A stretch of 64,000 bases of DNA from assembly GCA_037501455.1 (NCBI GenBank), contig CM074861.1, positions 38,828,001 to 38,892,000 on the forward strand, written 5' to 3'. Source of the stretch: Lantana camara. Lineage: Eukaryota; Streptophyta; Magnoliopsida; Lamiales; Verbenaceae. The notes beneath the pieces were generated by a model. It ran no database searches. It was not told where the DNA came from and saw only the letters and a program-made list of their open reading frames with translations. Every line of letters begins with the position of its first letter. Within the stretch, counting starts at the first letter, position 1. The position numbers and the translations under genes are program-made. Of this stretch, positions 56,996 to 64,000 are shown in pieces.

Positions 56996-58398
56996 AAATA
57001 TGATTTGTTCTTTAATTTTATTGGAAGAGGATGGATTTTAGGCGGTAATGTTTGGCGGGTTTGGACCGAAAAAAATGAGGGAAATATTTGTTGGACAAAA
57101 AAAAAAAGTGGAAGCATCGGGAAGCACATTTGCAATTTATCAAAGATCAAAGAAAGAAAATTGAGGCATCTGAGGTGAAATTGAACAAACTCAACCAAAA
57201 TTGAAGAAATTGAGGTTACACCGCTCCAGAGATCTGCCGCTGCGTCGCTGCCTAACTGCTCCTCCGCTGCGTCGCTGCCCTCCCAACCCTTCGATGGAAA
57301 GCTGAATCTGTGAGGTTTTAACATTATTCAAAGAAATCAGAGGTTCCTCGCAAAGAAATCCAACGAAATTCAACCAAGGGGAAATCCAACGAAATTCAAT
57401 GAGAGGTTTGATTCTAGAGCTCCGCCGCTGCGCCACTGAAATGGTAAAGTCTTGCTTCCTCTCCCTAAAAATTTTCCGCCAATCTGGCCCTGAAACATGC
57501 AACCCATTCTGTAAATTAAATTTCTGATCTGGTCTTCTTGGTTTCAGATTTACAAGCTGCTCGCTCAATAAATTCCACCCATAGGCCTAAAGATCGCGGA
57601 TTTTTTGGATTTTCACAATGGAAGAGGTTTGTCAGTCTGACCGGAGCTATTGAACCCGTAAAAGGGTTTTTTTCCATTTTATATAAACATGATTTTTTTA
57701 GGTTTGTGCATATCCTAATTTTCTGCTCTTTCACCTTCAACAGATGAAGTTAGTCGATTTCTTCTACTAGTCTTTCGTACAACAAACGTGTCAGGTTAGT
57801 TCCCGTATCCGAAGTTTCACTAATTTGTTGATATGTGCTGGTTCAAATTAAATTTGCTGGGTTGTAGTCCTCTTTCGAATTGCCCATTTTGTCTGCAACA
57901 TCTGATTGCTTTGCATCTGTTAGTTATTGTAAATGTGTAAAAAATCATTGCAATTTTAGGCCAAATTGGTGCTTGTATTGATAGACTCACTTGCGATTCT
58001 GTTATGCACTTCAGTGTGATGACTTGATAACTTTCTTTGGCAAACTTGAGGAAGGAAAAAACTTGTTGGTTTAGAATTGTCAATTCAGAATGAAGTCTGA
58101 GTGACCTTTTGGATTCTGGTAATTGTCTTCTTTTCAGTCATAGTATGTATGCTGGTGAAATTAATCATCATTTACCAAGTTCAGACTGTTGTATACTTGA
58201 AAAAACTTAATTTGTTGGGCCCAACCTTTCACCAACCATGGCATTAGATTGTAGTGATGGTGGTAGTTAGGTGACTCAGTCGAGACTCTGTTGAATCTGG
58301 TCGATTTTTAACTCAGCATGTACAACAGAGAAAGGTAACTAAATTGACTATTATTTATATAGATGCTTTCAATATTTTCTTCTGATTGTATTCTGCAG
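56996..58398 (+). other. Possible captured or leader sequence in CACTA K
   Basis: Contains splice-like sites (for example TTGGTTTCAG at 57538) and an open run at 57545-57660, but I recognise no protein. The GC-richer stretch at 57200-57480 reads like a plant 5' UTR and first exon (ATG near 57441). It may belong to the PLGG1 fragment or to a second captured gene. Confidence 0.35.
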
Positions 58399-58576
58399 TT
58401 GGTTAAGAGACATGCAGCAGAGATATTCACCTCTGTGATCCTGTCCACTGTTTTCTCGTTGTATTCGACGGCCCTGATCGGTCGTTTGGTTGGTCTTGAA
58501 CCATCATTGACCATATCAGTTCTTCCCAGATGCATCACTGTTGCACTTGCTCTCAGCATCATATCTTTCTTCGAAG
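58399..58576 (+). pseudogene. PLGG1: Captured PLGG1 exon in CACTA K
   Basis: After a splice acceptor (TATTCTGCAG) the frame reads LVKRHAAEIFTSVILSTVFS then YSTALIGRLVGLEPSL and LPRCITVALALSIISFFEG, ending at a GT donor. This is the LrgB-like C-terminal half of the plastid glycolate/glycerate translocator PLGG1, a chloroplast inner-envelope carrier in photorespiration. It covers parts of transmembrane segments. The frame is fully open with no stop. Neighbouring PLGG1 exons are absent except the next one, so it is a captured fragment, not the gene. Confidence 0.88.
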
Positions 58577-58673
58577 GTCCGAAACATTATTTTATCATGA
58601 TTTTTAAATTGAAACAATGTGATTAACAGTAAAATACAGTAATAGCTGCTTCTTTTTTCCATATTTGTTTCAG

Positions 58674-58803
58674 GTGCCAATCCATCTCTCACAGCAGCAG
58701 TTGTCGTAATAACGGGACTTGTTGGCGCCAACTTTGTTCAGGCAACTCTTGACAACTTAGGATTTAAGGATCCTATTGCCAAAGGAATTGCAACTGCATC
58801 AAG
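58674..58803 (+). pseudogene. PLGG1: Second captured PLGG1 exon in CACTA K
   Basis: After TTTGTTTCAG the frame (phase kept with the previous exon, Gly split) reads ANPSLTAAVVVITGLVGANF then VQATLDNLGFKDPIAKG and IATAS, ending at a GTAAGA donor. This continues the LrgB-like domain of PLGG1. The next exon of the gene (starting with an AHGLG-type motif) is not found downstream. Intron 58577-58673 is intact, so the capture was from genomic DNA rather than spliced mRNA. Confidence 0.88.
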
Positions 58804-60292
58804 GTAAGATAATCCAAATAAGTGTATTTCCAGAAAATATGAGAAGGTTCAAACTTTCTAGTTAATAATAATAAGGGCTGTATAAACCGACATACCCTGA
58901 AGTTTGGCCCATGTAATCAAACACATCCCCTGTGGTTTGAGAAATTACAAAAACTTCTTGTCAAAGTGGTATTAATCTATTATCTATCTCACTGAATTGG
59001 GTTTTAGTCCGAGACTTTGTCTGTTCAATTTTGAGTGCCTGTTCACGGGAGAGGACTTATATCTGATCTTCATCTCGGAGATCTTTTGAATTTCTTTGAA
59101 TTATCAAGATAACTTTCATCCTGAGTTAGTTTATCATTCTTACTGAATTTGAAAAGGGTTTCTTGTTTGGTATTTGCAGAAGCAATTAGCAAAGGCTCTC
59201 TATCTGAATATCTGATACGAAATATGTTGGACCATTGAAGTACTCATTTCAGAACATTAAAGTATTTCAAGAAATAAAAAGTAAAACTCAAAACATTAAA
59301 GGGGTGGCAGTTTTCTTGGTATTGATGTTAAACAAGAAAAATAAATAGAAATAATTGTCCCTTTTGGTCCTAGAGACATTTCTGCAGCTATCCTGCAGAG
59401 TTTCAGATGTTTACACAAAGAGGGTAATATGCAGGCTCTGAAAACAGATTCATTATAAATTTGAAAAAGAAAAAATGAAATTGTTAGATTTATGAGTTGT
59501 GAGAAATGTGAAATACAGAGTAAGAAAGCGGAAACAATATAATGATTGCCAAAAGAGGGAGGGACTACTTTTTTGTAATATTTAATTTCTCAAGCATTTT
59601 AGTTGTGGTTTTTTATATTTTATTAATTGGGCTCAAACATGTTAATCTTAATCATATTCTAAGCAATGGTTGGATTAGGTGATATGATGTTGTTTAGTAA
59701 ACTAGACCAAGGAAACTATGTATTAGTCATGATGGTGTTTGGTTGAATGTTTTTATCTAGATATGTGATGAAACTTGTTATGTAACTCGACTTACATTTT
59801 CCCTCTTATTATGAATTTGTTATCTAAATTCTGATCATTTATCTTAATTCTTAATTTTCAATAGACTGATCACCCATTGTATGCTGAGTTTTCTGTTCAT
59901 ACCTTAGACCGGGGCATTGTTGATGTAATTTGATATGGATATGGCAAAAGGGTTGGTCAGGAATTCATATGTGCTGCTATTTAAATGGTGGTTAAATACA
60001 TTAGACAGATTTATGTAAATGGTAATTTAACTCAAAAGAATAAACATAGGAGTTCACAAATTTATATAAAGTTTCAAGAATTATGTATATTACTGCTGCA
60101 ATTATCAGAACACTATTATTATCATTCAAGATCCAAGAAAGCATATTATAAAGCTAAATAAAGTGACATCAGGTGTGTTCTTATTATGGTTCAGCTTATT
60201 ATTATTGTTTGCTTCCTAGATTTCTGACATGATAAACTTATTTTATGTTTTTCCTTGCCTTCTTAGAAAGGTCCAACTCTTGTTTCTAGTCA
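58804..60292. other. Intron-like AT-rich sequence in CACTA K
   Basis: No coding frame or repeat is recognised. The expected catalytic part of a TNPD transposase should lie around here in a complete element and is not visible in any frame. Confidence 0.6.
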
Positions 60293-60595
60293 ATGACCAA
60301 TTTTTCAAATATAAAGCGCCAACACGAGCCTTTTGCTCTTGCAAGTAAAGTTGAGCAAGTATTTTATGTGGATGATCCCAGTGAAAAGGATTGGAAAGTT
60401 GTGGTCAAAACAAAAGCCAGGGATCGGTTTGATGATGGAGGAGACTTGACTAGTGATAGGGTTGATACCATATTACAGAGCATAATAAGTCGTAATCTAC
60501 CAATTGATGAAGAAGAAACAATTGATTGGATACGTGAAGGGGCATCCCAAATTCCTGTAGATGCTTTACAGGAAAATGATTTCGAGGAAATTTAG
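60293..60595 (+). CDS. DUF4216-type C-terminal exon of a CACTA TNPD protein
   Basis: The frame reads EPFALASKVEQVFYVDDPSE then KDWKVVVKTKARDRFDD, the usual end of the DUF4216 domain that closes CACTA transposase (TNPD) proteins, followed by an acidic tail (IPVDALQENDFEEI) and stop at 60593-60595. A splice acceptor (TTGTTTCTAG) precedes it near 60290, so it is the last exon and the coding start lies upstream or is lost. The first ATG at 60293 is probably internal. TNPD cuts the ends of the element; this piece has no catalytic residues. Confidence 0.75.
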   Translation: MTNFSNIKRQHEPFALASKVEQVFYVDDPSEKDWKVVVKTKARDRFDDGGDLTSDRVDTILQSIISRNLPIDEEETIDWIREGASQIPVDALQENDFEEI

Positions 60596-60722
60596 GCTGA
60601 AATTCTGGGGGAAAAGTAGTACTAGTTTATTTGTTTCTTTAATTTGTATTTTTTTTACAAGTTCATGATACTATTTTTTCTGTTTTTCTTGCATTTTCAT
60701 GGCTGTTTTTATGTTTGTAGAT

Positions 60723-62644
60723 ATGAGACAATCTAAACGTGGTGGAGTTGGCCGTGATAGTATCCGAGAATGCCAATTCCAAGCAACAAGAGTGCTCCAT
60801 GAACAAGACGAGAATATAGGTAGGTCCTAAATTTTAGCAACAAGAGTGCTCCATGAACAATGAACAAGAGTGCTGAAATTCAGGAATATTGGAGTATAGC
60901 TCCTAAATTTTTTTTGAAATTTGCCACAAAAAAAGGAATACTTTAGCAGATGGAAACAAGAAATGATATAATTTTTTTTGGTTGGAAAGGCTTGATCATT
61001 GTTTTCTAGCTTTTTTCTATCATTTATTAGACCTGCTGGATAAGAAATCTGAAATGGACTTAGGAATATTATTATTATAAGTACTTAGGACTTAGGACTT
61101 GGATTATTATAAGAAATCTGAAATGGACCTGTTGGAAACGAATCCATACTATTATTATTCTGAGTACTTAGGACTTGGATTATTTTTAAAAAGGTTCGAC
61201 TTTCTTAAATAGTGGGTTTAGAGTTATTCTTTCTGTAATCAAGTTATTTTATATTACATCTCATATGGTTTACTTTCTTGATCAGCTCGTTTTAACTGAT
61301 AGCAGTTTAAATGTGTGATGCCCGTTGGCTTTATAAGAAACTAACTTCTACTTTTTACATATTGTATAGTGTTGGAGGCTGCTAGGTGCACTAAACGTGG
61401 TAGGCTTGCTACAGAAACTAATTCATCTGATCTTCATTTAAATGATGTGGATGCAGACTTGACCGACAATGGAGGTAAGCTTGAAGTATAATATTTTGCA
61501 CATTTTCAAATGGGGGTGTTTTGTATTTTTATTTTGTTAAACTTTTGTTGTAGGAAATATGGTTAACGTAAAAACTCGTGGACCGACTAAAATGCCACAT
61601 GTATGGGCTAGAAAAGAACAAGTTGAAGTGGAGTTTGACAATCTTGGGAAGCCATTGGTACTTTGGTTAGAAATAGATCATTGATCCCACTTGACTATGA
61701 AGATTGGCATAAAGTACCAATGTCTATTAAGAAGAACTTGATCGAGCTTATTAAGGTGATGGTGTAAACCTTCATATTGATAGCACTGTTACTTTACATA
61801 CATTATTTGTTAATATTTAAAAGGTTGGTACTAACTAAAATGATTCTAAATTTTAGGAGAAATTTTGTGGAACATTCGACTTTGAGAACGTAGCTTGGGA
61901 TACTTTATCAAAAAGTTGGAGAACTTGGAAAAATAGAGTCAAAAGTAAGTACTTTGATCCAAACGCATCAATGGAGGAAAACTTGAGGAAGCGGCCTGAT
62001 ACGAATGATGAAAGAGTTCTTCCTGATCAATGGAAGAATCTTGTTATTCGTTGGAGTAGTGATAAATATCGGGTAAGAAAATTTGGCATGAATTGTAGTT
62101 AAGCTCCATATTATTAAATTGATGAATTTTTTGTTATTCTTTTGTTCGTTGTTAGAAAATTAGTGCGCAAAACAAAGACAATAGGGCACAAAAGACAATG
62201 ATGCATATCACAGGAAAAAGGAGTTTCTCTCAAATCCGTGAGGAAATGAAGGTTTCTTTGTACCCCATTTTTTTTTTCTTTATCACATGTTTGTTTTTTC
62301 TTACTTTGATGCATATATTTTCTCATGTTGTTGGAGAAGACAAATGGGGAAGAGTACGAATGTTTGGCTATGGGATCTCTACTTCAAATGTATATGGTGA
62401 TATCCGAGTTCGAGGTAAGTCTTCTCGGATGCACATGACTTACAAGAAAGACATTGATGAATTGAAGCAAATTGTACAAGAACAAAATAGACAAATACAG
62501 GAACTTCTAAAAATGAACACGCAACGAGCACCGGACAACTCCCCTCCAGAAACAACTAGAGTCCCTTCATCATCTTCATCTCGATTTCATGATACAACAT
62601 TTCGCCCATCCACATCGTCATCAATGAACATTATTCCTCTACAG
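60723..62644 (+). CDS. TNPA-like protein of CACTA K (Transposase_24 type), with introns
   Basis: Exons by splice signals: 60723-60819 (MRQSKRGGVGRDSIRE), 61370-61474, 61554 to about 61755, 61857-62072, 62156-62251 and about 62340-62644. The middle part has VWARKEQVEVEFDNLGKP, SLIPLDYEDWHKVP, WRTWKNRVKSKYFDP, LPDQWKNLVIRWSSDKYR and MHITGKRSFSQIREEM, the run of conserved blocks of Transposase_24 (PF03004) proteins, which bind subterminal repeats. The last exon has a GYG motif and a coiled coil (KKDIDELKQIVQEQNRQIQE) followed by a Ser/Thr-rich tail. One frame shift near 61660 separates GKPLV from the following RNRSLIP, so this copy may be inactive. The last exon boundary at 62340 is uncertain. 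Confidence 0.8.
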
Positions 62645-62664
62645 GTACATTTTGCCCATTCTTG

Positions 62665-64000
62665 ATCCTTTGAACATTGTTTTTTATAGACTTCATAAGA
62701 AAATCTTCTGGATCTTGAGAGATGAATATGAATAGAAAGTTTAATTATTGCTTAGTATTTTGTGAATCTAGGTTCTGAAAATATGGAGTCAAAAGGTTGT
62801 TTGAACTTTGAATCTAGGTTGTTGAAGAGAAGGTTAGAAAAGCATTTCAATTATGGCCAAGTTTCACTTTCAAGAACTAGTTTTCACTTTCAAGAACTAG
62901 TTTCTCTGTTGCTTTTAAATTTTGATTAAAAATCAAGAACTTCCCATATATTGTTGGAGTCTGGCATAACTTATAAACAACTCAAACAAATATAACGAGA
63001 AATGCCTAGTACATAGGAGAAAATCCCACTCATGAGACTTTAGCTTGTAAAGCTTATTCCATTTGTCCTATTTAGGACAAGGAATATGAATAATTAACTT
63101 TAGTTTATTACACAAAAGGGGAATTCAGACATGAATTACAGTGGAAGAAGGATTTATATGCTATTTTAAGATGTGAAGTAAACTCACTTTGATAAAAGTA
63201 ATGGTATGATGGTATAGACTATATTCACGGAAATGAAATAGTTAATTTTTTTTAATAGATCATTGGTGGTTACTCAACTATCCTCATCAATTAGACTAAA
63301 ACACATTACCTATACGACATAGTTAAAATTGGTTAGTTTAAAAGGGTAATGGTACATATTGTAAATATTATTTTCCTTAATATGTATCTAATTATTTGAT
63401 CTATTTGCTTCAACTAATTATATGGCTGTTTAGCAAAGTAAATGTCATGTATTTTCTGATCTACTTGTAATCCCATGCATTTCACGTTCCGAATTAAAGC
63501 TTATAATATTCGGTGCCCCAAGGGAGAGCAAATGTCACACTTTTCTTTTTCCTTTTTCTTTCTGAAATGGGGAAGTAAGGTATTTAATTATTGCTAGCAA
63601 CATATGATGATAAGAGATTTGTTATTGTATATCTACTCTTAACTGTCACATATATTTTAGGGATAATTGCACCGACATATTTCTGTATGGTACAGTGCAT
63701 ACATCAATCCGAATTAACGTCAGCAGTCCCTTGTATGGTTATTATATTTCTGTGCATTTTTTAAAATCAGAATAATTTTTTTTTCGTAGTTTGTCAAGAC
63801 AGTTTTTGATATTAATTTTCTTCTTTGGTTTGTCTAAATTACGTAGGTTGGATCAAAAGTGTTATTAAAGAGTATGTTTGATTCATCTAAAACCGTGGCG
63901 ATTGGTTGTCTTCAAAGTTTAGATCCATCAAAAAGAGTTGGGAAATAATTGGTTCGAGGTGGTCATCCATGTTGCAGTGGAAGTTGAAGAAGAGTTAATT
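62665..64000. other. Unassigned AT-rich sequence, probably 3' part of CACTA K
   Basis: No gene or RNA is recognised. A 20-bp direct duplication (TTCACTTTCAAGAACTAGTT) lies at about 62868-62903. No right terminal inverted repeat of K is seen, so it continues beyond 64000. Confidence 0.5.

Larger units (their letters stand above)
56752..64000 (+). mobile_element. CACTA transposon 'K', 5' part (continues past the window)
   Basis: Begins CACTACTAGAAAAACAG at 56752, a common plant CACTA terminus, with subterminal TATGACGC/GCGTCA repeats to about 56995. The inner part has two PLGG1 exons (58399-58803), a DUF4216-type exon (60293-60595) and a TNPA-like Transposase_24 gene (60723-62644), all on the plus strand. 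No right terminus (CTAGTAGTG) appears before 64000. The catalytic TNPD core (Transposase_21-type) expected before DUF4216 is not seen. The left neighbour trinucleotide is TAT; the partner TSD is outside. Confidence 0.8.

Noticed and set aside
58399..58803. Functional PLGG1 gene
   Set aside because: Only two exons are present, with no upstream or downstream exons in order; they lie inside CACTA K between its terminus and its own genes.

Overview
This is plant nuclear DNA, most likely from an angiosperm (probably eudicot) repeat-rich region; I cannot name the species. The evidence is the AT-rich background, the families present (Tat/Retand-type and Tekay-type Ty3/gypsy elements, Ty1/copia, CACTA transposons) and captured exons of plant genes (the plastid glycolate/glycerate transporter PLGG1 and a plant dynamin-related protein). 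I see no intact host gene, no tRNA or rRNA gene and no CRISPR. Nearly all of the window is a nest of transposable elements, most of it resolved by target-site duplications (TSDs) and LTR ends.

Layout. 1-630 is unassigned. 631-2375 is a truncated minus-sense LTR ('E'). 2376-24465 is an old minus-sense Tat/Retand-like Ty3 element ('D'): an antisense extra ORF (2376-4541), integrase and RNase H (5241-7140), RT (17191-18303), gag (21945-23702), primer-binding site and a 744-bp LTR (23722-24465). D is split by a complete Tekay-type element 'A' (7141-17190, plus sense, TSD CTCGA) and by a 3.6-kb solo LTR 'F' (18304-21944, TSD AAGTA). About 24540-42816 is a decayed minus-sense Ty1/copia element ('H'). 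Its LTR is split by a Pack-type CACTA element 'G' (24681-29338, TSD AGA) and by a young non-autonomous LTR element 'C' (30795-39271, TSD TTACA). 42817-52649 is a second complete Tekay-type element 'B' (minus sense, TSD TTGAA). 52650-54937 is AT-rich intergenic DNA. 54938-56751 is a Ulp1/DUF1985-like pseudogene. A second CACTA element 'K' starts at 56752 and runs past the window end; it carries two PLGG1 exons, a DUF4216 exon and a TNPA-like (Transposase_24) gene.

How the parts relate. A, B and C share an initiator-tRNA-Met primer site, 2.4-2.7 kb LTRs starting TGTARC and a hairpin just before the polypurine tract; C has no gag-pol and would need enzymes from A/B-like relatives. A and B carry many stop codons, mostly explained by C-to-T change, so neither is now autonomous.

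The most unusual signal is an array of 4-6 GC-rich 16-bp palindromes at about 950-1200 bp from the 5' end of the LTRs of A, B, C and E (about 1540 bp in F). The palindrome 'word' differs between families, but the dyad symmetry and a 31-34 bp pairwise spacing are kept. Element C also carries three 103-bp tandem repeats whose hairpin stems show two compensatory base-pair changes.
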